Shown here: positions 1 to 7,827 of the stretch, piece after piece
Numbering within the stretch: the stretch's first letter is position 1
Layout: each line of letters starts with the position of its first letter
Assembly: GCA_947501275.1 (NCBI GenBank)
Contig: CANMVD010000001.1
Coordinates: 62,001 to 126,000, forward strand
Direction: 5' to 3'
DNA: 64,000 nucleotides
DNA from: an uncultured Tateyamaria sp.
Lineage (GTDB): Bacteria; Pseudomonadota; Alphaproteobacteria; Rhodobacterales; Rhodobacteraceae
Made by a program: the position numbers and the translations under genes
Notes under the pieces: model-generated
The model's input: only the letters and a program-made list of their open reading frames with translations
Databases searched by the model: none
What the model was told of the DNA's origin: nothing

Positions 1-348
1 ATAACTGTCAAGGGTCAGGCACTCGTATTCACCCTGTGGTTTCAAACGATCAATGAGCGGCCCTCCGTCTCCGCAATCAAGGATGCCGGTGGCAAGAGCC
101 TGATCGCCCCGCACCTCCTTGACCTTGCAGCCGCTTACCATCTCCATGGCCATGCCCGCGCGGTCTCTGATGGGACCAAAGCGCGGCGCATATTGAGCAT
201 TGGTGCGAATGGCTTCGGCCAAATCGCCATTGACCCGCACGTCAAACGTGGATCCCTCAATGGTCACCGTCGTTGCCGGAAGCCCGCGGAAATGCGGGCC
301 AGCAGTGTTGCAGCCAACCAACAGCATAAAAAGCACAAGATACCTCAT
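1..348 (-). CDS. Putative lipoprotein, 3' end beyond window
   Basis: An open frame of 116 codons runs leftward off the window edge. It begins with a short signal sequence whose h-region is followed by a lipobox ending L-V-G-C, with the lipidated Cys at residue 13. The protein is therefore probably an outer-membrane or periplasmic lipoprotein. The visible remainder (about 100 residues) has two further Cys residues and a Gly/Asp-rich stretch and matches no family I recognise. Its ATG lies about 125 bp from the divergent FadR-type regulator at 473. The C-terminus is not visible, so length and function are unknown. Confidence 0.6.
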   Translation of the reverse strand, partial: MRYLVLFMLLVGCNTAGPHFRGLPATTVTIEGSTFDVRVNGDLAEAIRTNAQYAPRFGPIRDRAGMAMEMVSGCKVKEVRGDQALATGILDCGDGGPLIDRLKPQGEYECLTLDSY

Positions 349-472
349 AGGGGCATGTCACTGCAGATTGGTTAATGGGAACTTAACGTCGCAAGGATGG
401 TCGGGATCATTGCGCCCGGGACACACTGGTCATATGATTTTACCAATTCCCACCGTCACACCCGGACCGATC

Positions 473-1240
473 ATGCCCTTCCGCCCCGTTCAGCCCGAAA
501 AACTCTCTGCCGCTGTGATCAGACAAATCGAGCAACTGGTGTTGCGTGGAATCTTGCGACCCGGCGAACGACTGCCACCAGAACGCGACCTTGCAGAACG
601 GCTGGGCGTGTCGCGGCCATCTCTGCGGGATGCGATTGGGCACCTGCAAGACATCGGCCTGCTCAGCGCACGGCCCGGTGCAGGGATATTTGTGGCCGAC
701 GTGTTGGGCAGCGCCTTTGCGCCCGCGCTCACACAACTGTTTGCGCGCCATGATGAAGCGGTGTTCGACTACCTCAGCTTTCGGCGTGACATGGAGGGGC
801 TTGCTGCGGATCGCGCAGCCCGGCTCGGCTCAGATACAGATCTGGCTGTGGTGCAGGCTGTTTTCGAAAAGATGGAGGGCGCGCACCCCAAACGTAACGC
901 GGACGAAGAAGCGCAACTGGATGCGCAATTCCACATGGCCATTATCGAAGCAAGTCACAACGTGATCATGCTGCACATGATGCGTTCCATGTATCAATTG
1001 CTGCGCGAAGGGGTCTTCTACAACCGGCAGGTGATGTTCAAACAACGCACAACCAGACAGGCTCTGCTGGACCAACACCGCGCCATCAACGACGCATTGC
1101 AAGCCCGCGATGGTCAGGCAGCGCGCAGCGCCGTTCACACCCACCTCGATTATGTGGAACGGGCCATGCGCGACCACCAAAAAGCCGAGCGAAACGAAGA
1201 TGTTGCACGACAGCGGCTGGACCACGAAACAAACGGCTAA
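473..1240 (+). CDS. FadR/PdhR-subfamily GntR transcriptional regulator
   Basis: 255 aa. The N-terminal winged HTH (about residues 8-70) contains PPERDLAERLGVSRPSLRDA, the GntR recognition region. The rest is an FCD-type helical effector domain with FHMAI and, near the end, HTHLDYVERAM, matching the metal-binding His pattern of FCD regulators. FadR/PdhR-type members usually sense a carboxylate such as lactate, glycolate or pyruvate; the ligand here is unknown. The frame is open back to 200, but that part overlaps the divergent lipoprotein and does not look like protein, so I start at ATG 473. ATG 434 is an alternative. A single gene, followed by a repeat and the atp terminator. Confidence 0.85.
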   Translation: MPFRPVQPEKLSAAVIRQIEQLVLRGILRPGERLPPERDLAERLGVSRPSLRDAIGHLQDIGLLSARPGAGIFVADVLGSAFAPALTQLFARHDEAVFDYLSFRRDMEGLAADRAARLGSDTDLAVVQAVFEKMEGAHPKRNADEEAQLDAQFHMAIIEASHNVIMLHMMRSMYQLLREGVFYNRQVMFKQRTTRQALLDQHRAINDALQARDGQAARSAVHTHLDYVERAMRDHQKAERNEDVARQRLDHETNG

Positions 1241-1294
1241 AAACAGTCTTCCAAACCGCAACGGACCCTTACGGCCAAATCGCTACGCGCACCC

Positions 1295-1390
1295 GTTTCT
1301 TCTGACCCAAAATACCACGGGGGCCGCGCGCAGCGCCGGGGGCAGAGCCCCCCTCTTCTCTTGAAAAAGAGTGCGGCGCAAGCCGCTCCA
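1295..1390 (+). repeat. Dispersed intergenic repeat family 1, copy A
   Basis: The element starts with TTCTTCTGACCCAAAATACC, followed by ACGGGG, a G/C hairpin (GGGGGC-AGA-GCCCCC at 1338-1352) and a GCGGCGCAAGCCGC-like end. The same layout recurs at 26311 and 36712, and variants occur at 20230 (minus) and 50541. It lies in the gap after the FadR-type gene and may also act as its transcript end. Confidence 0.75.
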
Positions 1391-1410
1391 TTTGGCAACA
1401 TTTCCAAACA

Positions 1411-1440
1411 AAAAACCCCGGCCAAAGGGGCCGGGGTTTT
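1411..1440 (-). terminator. Bidirectional rho-independent terminator of the atp operon
   Basis: A perfect 8-bp stem CCCCGGCC (1416-1423) / GGCCGGGG (1429-1436) is flanked by AAAAAA on the left and TTTT on the right. It can therefore terminate transcription in both directions. It lies 25 bp past the atpF stop and closes the leftward atp operon. Confidence 0.85.
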
Positions 1441-1464
1441 CCAAATCATACTGTCAGCAAAAGA

Positions 1465-2061
1465 TCAGTGCAGCTTGGCATCAACTTCGGCTATCGCCGC
1501 ATCAATCAGCCCATTGGCACTTTCGGCGGTCATCTGCTTGGCAATAACGTCGCGCGCAGCCTGAACGGCCACAGTGGCCGCCATGTCACGGACTTCCTTG
1601 ACAGCGCCCGCCTCAGCCGAAGCAATCTGATCAGTCGCAGCAGCCAAGCGGCGCTCGATCGACTTTGTCAGGTCAGCGCGTGCCTGATCAGCAGCAGCTT
1701 CCGCATCCACCTTGGCCTGCGCGACAATTTTGTCTGCCTGCTCCTGCACTTCGCGATGCTTGCGCTCATAAGAGGCCAAAAGAGTCTGAGCCTCTTCCCG
1801 CAGAGACCGGGCCTCGTCGATTTCTGACTGAATGCCCGCAGCGCGGTCGTCCAGCATTTTCGAAATCATGCCCGGGACCTTGAAGTAGAACAGAACCCCA
1901 ATGAACAAGATAAAGGCAATGGAGACGATAAAGTCTGTGTTGCTCAGCTTCCAGAACTCCGCCGAAAACGGATTCTTGGAGGCAGCAAGCGCTGGACCAG
2001 CAAGTACAACAGCCACAGCGGTCACGGCAACGGATGTCCGGTTTGGAAGACGCATCATCAT
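1465..2061 (-). CDS. atpF: F0F1 ATP synthase F0 subunit b
   Basis: 198 aa. Subunit b of the peripheral stalk that ties F1 to the membrane sector. An N-terminal signal-like hydrophobic stretch (to about residue 26) precedes the membrane anchor, with SIAFILFIGVLFYFKVPGMI at about 46-65. After this comes a long charged, Ala-rich coiled coil, EARSLREEAQTLLASYERKH onward, as expected for the stalk. Last gene of atpI-atpB-atpE-atpF'-atpF, one base downstream of atpF', followed by the terminator at 1411-1440. Alphaproteobacteria encode two b-type subunits. The longer N-terminus with a cleavable-looking leader marks this copy as b rather than b'. Confidence 0.93.
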   Translation of the reverse strand: MMMRLPNRTSVAVTAVAVVLAGPALAASKNPFSAEFWKLSNTDFIVSIAFILFIGVLFYFKVPGMISKMLDDRAAGIQSEIDEARSLREEAQTLLASYERKHREVQEQADKIVAQAKVDAEAAADQARADLTKSIERRLAAATDQIASAEAGAVKEVRDMAATVAVQAARDVIAKQMTAESANGLIDAAIAEVDAKLH

Positions 2062-2062
2062 C

Positions 2063-2590
2063 TTATCCTTTCATCCGTGCGGTCACAGCAGCCGTCACAC
2101 TGCGCGCATCGGCCTTGCCACCCATGGCAGCCACGATTTCCTTTGCGGTGTCCTTGGCGACCTCCCTGATGGCCTCCTGCGCACCGGCACGGATTTCCGT
2201 GATGGCCTTCTCGCTCTCAGCCGCCTTGGCGGCAATCTCGGCATCCGCCCTTGCAATGGCCACATCCAGATCCGCTTGGATAGCAGCCTTGGTTTCGCCT
2301 GCAATGCGTTGCGCTTCGCCGCGGGCATCTGCCAGCGCCTTTTCATAGGCGGCTTCAGCTTCCTGCGCTTTGACCTTCAGGTCTTCGGCAGCGGCAATAT
2401 CATTTGTGATCGTGCCCTGACGCTCTGCCAGAATGGCCGCAATACGCGGCAACGCCACGCGCGACAGCACGAAAAAGATGACCACAAGCGCAATGAGCAG
2501 CCAAAAGATCTGGTTGCTGAAGGTTGTGATATCCAGTTGTGGCATACCGGGCCCTGCGGCCTCGGCGGCACTATGTGTATCGGTTGCCAT
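2063..2590 (-). CDS. atpF2: F0F1 ATP synthase F0 subunit b'
   Basis: 175 aa. The second peripheral-stalk subunit (b', also called AtpG or AtpX) found in photosynthetic and other alphaproteobacteria, forming a heterodimer with b. The sequence has a short N-terminus containing [20 protein letters not shown], typical of b', then a single membrane helix to about residue 45 and an Ala/Glu-rich coiled coil. It ends one base before atpF. It is separated from atpE by 114 bp that contain a strong hairpin (2648-2677). The two adjacent b-type genes are complementary subunits, not a redundant duplication. Confidence 0.92.
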   Translation of the reverse strand: MATDTHSAAEAAGPGMPQLDITTFSNQIFWLLIALVVIFFVLSRVALPRIAAILAERQGTITNDIAAAEDLKVKAQEAEAAYEKALADARGEAQRIAGETKAAIQADLDVAIARADAEIAAKAAESEKAITEIRAGAQEAIREVAKDTAKEIVAAMGGKADARSVTAAVTARMKG

Positions 2591-2647
2591 ATCGGTCGTT
2601 CCCCTGAGTAGACCCTAGGACCAGGGCCGGAATGCGAGGCCTTAGCC

Positions 2648-2677
2648 CGGTCAGTGTAGCTTAAGCCACACCGACCG
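2648..2677 (-). promoter_or_regulatory. Long stem-loop between atpE and atpF'
   Basis: In the leftward RNA the sequence folds into a 13-bp stem closed by a UUAA tetraloop, CGGUCGGUGUGGC / GCUACACUGACCG, with two G-U wobbles. No U-run follows, so a terminator is unlikely. A role in stabilising or processing the atpE mRNA, whose product is needed in about ten copies per complex, is my inference. Confidence 0.6.
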
Positions 2678-2704
2678 ATCGTAAGGATTGCGCGTCAGAG
2701 TGAC

Positions 2705-2929
2705 TTAGACAGCAAACATCAGCAGCAGAGCGACGAGGAACGAGAAGATCCCCAGAGCTTCTGCGAAGGCGATGCCGATGAACAGTGTTGCTGTCTGACC
2801 GGCAGCTGCCGATGGGTTACGCAGTGCGCCAGCAAGGAAGTTGCCAGCCACGTGACCAACCCCGATTGCGGCGGCACCAGAACCGATTGCTGCGAGGCCT
2901 GCGCCGATGTGTGCGAGTTCACCTTCCAT
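2705..2929 (-). CDS. atpE: F0F1 ATP synthase subunit c (proton ring)
   Basis: 74 aa, full length for the family. Forms the rotating c-ring in the inner membrane. Two hydrophobic helices flank the polar loop ALRNPS (R37-N38-P39) that contacts the central stalk. The proton-carrying carboxylate is Glu57 in [11 protein letters not shown]. The N-terminal helix shows the Gly/Ala-rich packing motif [16 protein letters not shown] good ribosome site (AAGGAG) precedes ATG 2929, consistent with the high translation this subunit needs. Third gene of the atp operon. Confidence 0.97.
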   Translation of the reverse strand: MEGELAHIGAGLAAIGSGAAAIGVGHVAGNFLAGALRNPSAAAGQTATLFIGIAFAEALGIFSFLVALLLMFAV

Positions 2930-2991
2930 GAGAATTCTCCTTACGATTGGAAGTTAGTAGATGTGTCCGGCGGGATCAGCCCCGCCATACA

Positions 2992-3771
2992 TTAGTGATG
3001 CGGGTGCAGTGCATCCTTGAGATACACGCATGTGAGGATGGTAAAGACGTAAGCCTGAATGGCCGACACCAGAACTTCGAGGCCGTAGATCGCCATGACA
3101 CCAATGATCGCAACAGGGGCGATTGCTGCGACTTGCGCAAAGCCAGCGAACACTTTGAGAACGGCGTGGCCAGCCATCATGTTGCCTGCCAGACGAATGG
3201 AGTGGCTCACCGGGCGCACGAAGTAGGAAATGATCTCGATCAGGGCAAGGATGGGGCGCAGCGGCAATGGCGCGCTCGACACCCAAAACAGCGACAGAAA
3301 GCCCGCACCGTTCTTCACAAAGCCAAGGATGGTCACTGCAAAGAACACACCAAAGCCCAAAACAGCCGTCACAGCGATATGTGACGTCGTCGTGAAGGAT
3401 GTCGGGATCAGACCAAGGAAGTTGGCGCATAGGATAAACATGAACAGCGTCATGATGTAGGGGAAATACTTGATCCCGTCCTTACCGGTCACGTCCTCGA
3501 CCATCTTATAGACAAAACCGTACATCAGTTCGGCGATTGACTGACCGCGCCCCGGCACAACCGCACGTTTGGATGTGGTCAACACCATCAACGCAAAGAC
3601 GGCAACAACAGCCAACGCCAACCACAGCGTTACATTGGTAAGGGTGAACATCCCGATGTCACCGCCAAACAGCGATTTGACCTCGAACTGATCCATCGGG
3701 TGGAACGAAAGACCGCCCCCTTCACCATGTGCATCATCTGCCATCAGGCTTTCTCCGTCGCTCATGCCCAC
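2992..3771 (-). CDS. atpB: F0F1 ATP synthase subunit a
   Basis: 259 aa. Integral membrane stator subunit forming the proton half-channels against the c-ring. The essential arginine is R193 in [13 protein letters not shown], followed by the conserved helix with [18 protein letters not shown] near the C-terminus. About five to six membrane helices are visible. A His/Gly/Asp-rich N-terminus precedes the first. Starts at GTG 3771, or ATG 3765 six bases on. The GTG directly abuts the atpI stop codon, so the two are probably translated together. Confidence 0.95.
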   Translation of the reverse strand: MGMSDGESLMADDAHGEGGGLSFHPMDQFEVKSLFGGDIGMFTLTNVTLWLALAVVAVFALMVLTTSKRAVVPGRGQSIAELMYGFVYKMVEDVTGKDGIKYFPYIMTLFMFILCANFLGLIPTSFTTTSHIAVTAVLGFGVFFAVTILGFVKNGAGFLSLFWVSSAPLPLRPILALIEIISYFVRPVSHSIRLAGNMMAGHAVLKVFAGFAQVAAIAPVAIIGVMAIYGLEVLVSAIQAYVFTILTCVYLKDALHPHH

Positions 3772-4101
3772 TCAGTGGGCGTCATCCTCTGCCGCTTGTG
3801 CAGCTTCCTGCTCTCTCTGGACCTCTTTCGCGGAGCGCATCATCGTCTGGATGCCGGCCGCGAAGCCCAGAAAGATAAATATGATCATCAGAAACGGAGA
3901 GGTGCCAAACAGCGCGTCCAACCCGTATCCAATCCCAAACCCGATCCCAAGACCGGCCACCAGTTCGATCACCATGCGCCAGGCCAACTGGGCCTGAGAG
4001 TGTGCGTCCTGAGGACGGGGTTTTGGGCTGTGGACCTCTTTCACAGCATCGATCTTGGCCTCGAGGGCTTTCAATCTGTCTGTGTCATCGGGGTCGGTCA
4101 C
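3772..4101 (-). CDS. atpI: ATP synthase accessory protein AtpI
   Basis: 109 aa. Small membrane protein that heads the F0 operon and helps c-ring assembly or Mg2+ supply. Two membrane helices (about residues 43-63 and 68-88) carry the Gly-rich LVAGLGIGFGIGYGLDALF and the family pattern FLGFAAGI. A charged N-terminus and a C-terminal Glu/Gln/Ala tail flank them. It starts with GTG at 4101. The stop abuts atpB. A promoter-like TTGACT-17-TATCCA lies 33-61 bp upstream, marking this as the first operon gene. Confidence 0.88.
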   Translation of the reverse strand: MTDPDDTDRLKALEAKIDAVKEVHSPKPRPQDAHSQAQLAWRMVIELVAGLGIGFGIGYGLDALFGTSPFLMIIFIFLGFAAGIQTMMRSAKEVQREQEAAQAAEDDAH

Positions 4102-4133
4102 GTACCTGTCATCCCGCCATTTGGCTTGAGGTG

Positions 4134-4162
4134 TGGATAGGACGGTGGGCAGGATGAGTCAA
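4134..4162 (-). promoter_or_regulatory. Probable sigma-70 promoter of the atp operon
   Basis: Reading leftward, TTGACT (-35), a 17-bp spacer and TATCCA (-10) end 33 bp before the atpI GTG. The first 11 bases, TTGACTCATCC, and the CC before the -10 are identical to the ffh promoter candidate at 10555-10583. Confidence 0.55.
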
Positions 4163-4305
4163 CGCGCTGCACAGCCGATCTCCAACACATCCAAGGCACT
4201 GTTTTTAATACATATCTTGCGGACTATGAAACCAAGGACACCACGTCGCACCCCACGCATTTACACAATCCGGACGTTTCTCGATATTCAACCATTTGGT
4301 TGATC

Positions 4306-5190
4306 TTAGTGATCGCGCAACGCAATTGTCTGCTCCAACAGCCACGCGCGCACCTGGCGCACCGCCTTGCGTCGCCCCGCCTGACCGCTGGTTAGCAGAT
4401 GAAACGCGCCGTGGGACAACCCCACCTGAGACAACTGCACCAGACGCCCCTCCTCTACGTCCCGCAGAACACCATCGCGCGACGCCATCAAAAGGCCGGC
4501 CCCGTAGATCACTGCTTCCTGCGCCAGCGCCGAACGCAACCGCCACCCATCCTGCGCAGGCAACGTCACATCAAAGCCCGCAACATCACACCACCATCGC
4601 CACACGTCATCTCCACGGTCCTTGTATAGACGAAACTGCGCCAGATGCTCCGGCAGCAAGACGTTGTCAGGCACGAGGCCCGGCGCCGCAAACGGATAGA
4701 CACGGGCATTGCTGATCAAATCTGACGGCACATCAACGACCCCACTCCGGGTAAAGCGGATGGCCAGATCCGCCTCGTAGCGATCAAGGTCCGCCATAGC
4801 CGAGGATGCTATGATACGCAGCTCAATCTCCGGAAACTGGCGCTCAAAGGACGCAAGCAAGGGCGCAACCACATTGATCGCGAAAGTCGGTTCGCTGTTC
4901 AACGTGACGCGTCCCATCGGGGTGTCCGACAATCCGTCCGTCGCATCATCAATGACATCAAAGGCCGGGCCAATGCGGTCCAGATAGTGACTGCCCTCCG
5001 CCGTCAGGGTTACACCGCGCGATGCCTCACGAAACAATTGTACACCCAGACGTTGCTCCAAACCACGCACATGGCGGCTGATGGCGGAATGACTCACGCC
5101 CAGCTCGTCAGCGGCGCGACTGAAACTTTGGTGACGTCCAGCAGCCTCAAAGGCGCGCAAGGCATTCAATGGCGGCAAACTGCGGGGCAT
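4306..5190 (-). CDS. LysR-family transcriptional regulator (GcvA-like)
   Basis: 294 aa. N-terminal HTH begins MPRSLPPLNALRAFEAAGRH and continues SFSRAADELGVSHSAISRHV, the LysR DNA-binding signature. An effector-binding domain of about 200 residues follows. The N-terminal style PPLNALRAFEAAGRH is that of the GcvA/AmpR branch. The frame is open upstream to 5286, but the family start is ATG 5190. Divergent from a DUF1127-like gene at 5307. The 116-bp gap holds an inverted repeat with a T-N11-A core (5208-5228), a likely autoregulatory site. The regulated process is unknown. Confidence 0.9.
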   Translation of the reverse strand: MPRSLPPLNALRAFEAAGRHQSFSRAADELGVSHSAISRHVRGLEQRLGVQLFREASRGVTLTAEGSHYLDRIGPAFDVIDDATDGLSDTPMGRVTLNSEPTFAINVVAPLLASFERQFPEIELRIIASSAMADLDRYEADLAIRFTRSGVVDVPSDLISNARVYPFAAPGLVPDNVLLPEHLAQFRLYKDRGDDVWRWWCDVAGFDVTLPAQDGWRLRSALAQEAVIYGAGLLMASRDGVLRDVEEGRLVQLSQVGLSHGAFHLLTSGQAGRRKAVRQVRAWLLEQTIALRDH

Positions 5191-5207
5191 GAGAAACGAT
5201 ATCCGCT

Positions 5208-5228
5208 CTTGTGCATTTTCGGCACAAG
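5208..5228. promoter_or_regulatory. LysR-type operator candidate
   Basis: Inverted repeat CTTGTGC-ATTTTCG-GCACAAG with perfect 7-bp arms and an internal T-N11-A core, 18 bp upstream of the LysR start codon (5190) and between the divergent genes. This is the usual form and position for LysR autoregulation. Confidence 0.6.
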
Positions 5229-5306
5229 ATATGTCAGGGATCTTTGTTTGTCTCAAGCCGTAGCAGGAAGCATAGTGGCGACACACCTTAATTTTGCGAG
5301 GCCATC

Positions 5307-5516
5307 ATGCAAATCGCCAGATCCAACGCGCTTCTGCGCGCCCTGTTCACTTGTGCCGAAATCTTACGTGAATACGGCACTCCACCACCTCCAAATGGTA
5401 CTGCGCCGCCCCCGCTCAACGACCATATCGCACGTGACATCGGCCTTTCAGCGGGCGAAGTCGCGCGCCTGAAGCACCAATGGCCCTCCCAAAGCGCACA
5501 ACACCCCTATCTCTGA
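5307..5516 (+). CDS. Small DUF1127-like protein
   Basis: 69 aa. The C-terminal half LNDHIARDIGLSAGEVARLK matches the DUF1127 (YjiS-like) pattern L-D-x-x-x-R-D-I-G-L, found in small basic proteins, some of which bind RNA or affect phosphate and C1 metabolism in Rhodobacterales. The middle is Pro-rich (TPPPPNGTAPPP), longer than usual. A GAGG ribosome site precedes ATG 5307. It is divergent from the LysR gene and shares its operator region, so it may be that regulator's target. Function unproven. Confidence 0.65.
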   Translation: MQIARSNALLRALFTCAEILREYGTPPPPNGTAPPPLNDHIARDIGLSAGEVARLKHQWPSQSAQHPYL

Positions 5517-5555
5517 AAGGCTTTCACACAGTGGCTCAAAGGCTTACACACACCT

Positions 5556-5891
5556 ATGGCCAATCCACTCGACACCGTTTTTCAGGCGCTCGCCGATCCG
5601 ACACGCCGGGCAATCCTGACGATGCTGCTTGAGGATGATATGGCTGTGACCGACGTGGCCGAACCATTTGACATGTCGCTGGCCGCGATTTCCAAACACC
5701 TGACTATCCTGACGCGCGCAGGACTGATCCAACAGGAAAAACGCGGTCGTGTGAAATGGTGCAAACTGGACCCCGACGCGCTCAAGGCAGCGTCAGTGTG
5801 GATGCAAGGCTTTGGACAATTCGAACCGATTAACCTCGACGCATTCGAACGGTTCCTCGAAACCGAATTGCCGAGCGAACCCCTGCCCTAA
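5556..5891 (+). CDS. ArsR-family winged-helix regulator
   Basis: 111 aa. Starts MANPLDTVFQALADPTRRAI, the classical ArsR N-terminus, followed by the HTH DMSLAAISKHLTILTRAGLI and the wing region EKRGRVKWCKLDP. No metal-binding Cys pair (ELCVCDL type) is present, so it belongs to the non-metal, SdpR-like group that often pairs with SRPBCC/AHSA1 genes. No such partner is adjacent. It follows the DUF1127-like gene by 39 bp. Its stop is directly followed by a dispersed repeat at 5892. Confidence 0.88.
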   Translation: MANPLDTVFQALADPTRRAILTMLLEDDMAVTDVAEPFDMSLAAISKHLTILTRAGLIQQEKRGRVKWCKLDPDALKAASVWMQGFGQFEPINLDAFERFLETELPSEPLP

Positions 5892-5934
5892 GGGTCGGTG
5901 GGCGGGCGTCTTTGCCGCAGGCAAACAGAGCCGC
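5892..5934 (+). repeat. Dispersed repeat family 2, copy A
   Basis: A 43-bp element GGGTCGGTGGGCGGGCG plus TTTGCC-GCA-GGCAAA plus CAGAGCCGC. A second copy lies at 20307-20348 with the central hairpin conserved by compensating change (TTTGC-GCAA-GCAAA). It sits between the ArsR stop and the convergent EamA stop. Confidence 0.65.
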
Positions 5935-5943
5935 ACAGCGGCC

Positions 5944-6822
5944 TCAATCCTCGCGCAACAACAACCCCAATGCCAAAACTGTCAAACCAACTCCGATCCA
6001 GACCAATGGTCCCGGCACGCCATTGCCCAAGGCAACCTCCCACAAGATCACCCAGCTTGGTGTCAGGTAGGTATAGGCCATGACCTTGGCAGACGGCAGA
6101 CGCAGCGCCGCAAACTGCAACAACACAAATGTCGCCGCGCTTGCAAACAGCGAAATGTAAAGCAGCGTGATCCACACAATGCCCGGCAAGGCCAGCCAAT
6201 CAATCGTCTGCAAATCGGCCCAGCCAAAGGCGGTCAGCAAAAGAGCGCCTGAAACCAACATCCCAAACGTGAAGACAACGGGGCGTTCGCCCCTGTTCAA
6301 CTTGCGCACCATCGGCGTGTAAACCGCGTGTGCCACCACACCAAAAAAATAGATGATCTCGCCGCCACCAACCTCAAAGGCCAGCAAAGCCGCAAGATCC
6401 GCACGGAAAATCACCCACAGAGCGCCAATCGCTCCAATCGCAAGAGCCAATGCCATCCTTGGTGTCGTGATCTGGCGCAACAAAACCCAGCCGAAGACAC
6501 CGGCAAGCACCGGAGTGAGCGTGAACACCGCTGCCGCACTCACGGGAGGAGCCGTCTTCAACCCCTCGAACATCAACACAAAATAGATCGAGAACAGCCC
6601 ACCCAGCACCAAATAGCGCCAAGGCGCCGCAAAGTCTGCTCGACCTGCCCCACCCGTCGCCAGTACAGCCGCCCCGATCACGCAGGCTGCAATCCAGAAT
6701 CGTGCAGCATTCAGCGCGGCAGGCGCAATCTCATTGGCCGCCATCGCCCCGAGCGAAAACGATCCCGCCACCAGCGCCGAAAACAACAGCATGGCCGCAT
6801 GGCCCTGAAGTGGCGGGCTCAC
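5944..6822 (-). CDS. EamA/DMT-family transporter
   Basis: 292 aa with about ten hydrophobic helices in two EamA repeats, typical of drug/metabolite exporters such as RhtA or YdcZ relatives in the inner membrane. The open frame extends to 6915 through the upstream LysR gene, so an internal start is required. GTG 6822 overlaps the LysR stop (GTGA) and has an AGG ribosome site; ATG 6792 is the alternative. It is co-transcribed with, and translationally coupled to, the LysR gene. That arrangement suggests the LysR protein controls the exporter. Substrate unknown. Confidence 0.85.
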   Translation of the reverse strand: MSPPLQGHAAMLLFSALVAGSFSLGAMAANEIAPAALNAARFWIAACVIGAAVLATGGAGRADFAAPWRYLVLGGLFSIYFVLMFEGLKTAPPVSAAAVFTLTPVLAGVFGWVLLRQITTPRMALALAIGAIGALWVIFRADLAALLAFEVGGGEIIYFFGVVAHAVYTPMVRKLNRGERPVVFTFGMLVSGALLLTAFGWADLQTIDWLALPGIVWITLLYISLFASAATFVLLQFAALRLPSAKVMAYTYLTPSWVILWEVALGNGVPGPLVWIGVGLTVLALGLLLRED

Positions 6823-7703
6823 AGCACCTGCCAACTGCTCGAGCGCTCCTTGAGGAAAGTCAAAAACGCCTGCACCTTGTTGGTGCGATGCAGATCGACA
6901 TGCGTAACCAGCCACAATGGTGCCGCCCAGTCTTCCTGCGGAGTCTGGATCTCGACAAGGTCAGGGTTCGCACGCGCTTCCAACACAGGCAAAAAGCCGA
7001 TGCCTGCACCCGACAAAACCGCCTGCTCAAGGGCACGCACGTCGGTGGAGCGAAAGGTGATCGCGTCACTCGGCACATTGGTCCAGAGCCATTTGTGAAA
7101 CGGGGCGCGATTGTCCTCCTTGTCGTGCCCGACAAACCGGTGGCCGGTCATACCCTTGTGGATATGATCTGGTTTGCCATGAGCCGCGACATAGGCCTTG
7201 GTTGCGTAAATTCCCATCGATTGGCGCACAAAGGGCTGCACAACGTTGTCAGGCTGATCCGGGGCATTGCCAGCGCGGATCGCGACATGCGCCTCCCCAT
7301 ACTCCAGTCGAAACAATCGCTCACCGGTCAGATAGCGCACAACGACTTCGGGATGTGCAGTCTGGAACTCGGTCAAAACCGGGGCCATACGCGGGGCCAA
7401 CGTGACCAGCGACGTGACCACCAATTCGCCAGACACTTCCGTGCCACGCCCCTTGATCCGACCCGCCAACTGGCTGAACTGATCATCCGTTGCCTGAGCG
7501 ACCCGAAACAGGTCATCTCCGGCTTCTGTGGGCGTGTAACCACGGGCATGACGTTGGAACAGTTTCACACCCAACCGCCCCTCCAGTGCATCAATGTGGC
7601 GAATGACGGTGGCGTGATGCACGCCCAGCATTTCCGCTGCTCCACTGACAGTGCCCATGCGGGCCACCTGATAGGCAGTTTTGATCTCGTCCCAGTTGTC
7701 CAT
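6819..7703 (-). CDS. LysR-family transcriptional regulator
   Basis: 294 aa. HTH near the N-terminus (WDEIKTAYQVARMGTVSGAA, then EMLGVHHATVIRHIDALE), followed by the substrate-binding domain. The frame is open to 7988, but the family-like start is ATG 7703 (MDNWDEIK). Divergent from the azoreductase gene (start 7828) with 124 bp between, and followed by an overlapping EamA exporter. A LysR gene next to an azoR-type flavoprotein is a common layout in which the regulator responds to quinones or electrophiles. That role is inferred only from position. Confidence 0.9.
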   Translation of the reverse strand: MDNWDEIKTAYQVARMGTVSGAAEMLGVHHATVIRHIDALEGRLGVKLFQRHARGYTPTEAGDDLFRVAQATDDQFSQLAGRIKGRGTEVSGELVVTSLVTLAPRMAPVLTEFQTAHPEVVVRYLTGERLFRLEYGEAHVAIRAGNAPDQPDNVVQPFVRQSMGIYATKAYVAAHGKPDHIHKGMTGHRFVGHDKEDNRAPFHKWLWTNVPSDAITFRSTDVRALEQAVLSGAGIGFLPVLEARANPDLVEIQTPQEDWAAPLWLVTHVDLHRTNKVQAFLTFLKERSSSWQVL

Positions 7704-7827
7704 GATGCCGTGCCTGATGTGCAATTCCAAACATATGGTGTTGAGTTTCGATAATTGCGTTCGAATTTGCAAGAGCCAATTGTAAGGACAAGCGCCACTC
7801 ACGGCACCACAACAAGGAAACCGCACA

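Noticed and set aside
200-472. N-terminal 91 codons ahead of the FadR-type protein
   Set aside because: Overlaps the divergent lipoprotein gene and has no domain character; the GntR family starts near 473.
4289-4302. CAACCA-TT-TGGTTG palindrome as a terminator of the LysR gene
   Set aside because: Only 6-bp arms, 2-nt loop and no T-run; too weak to call.
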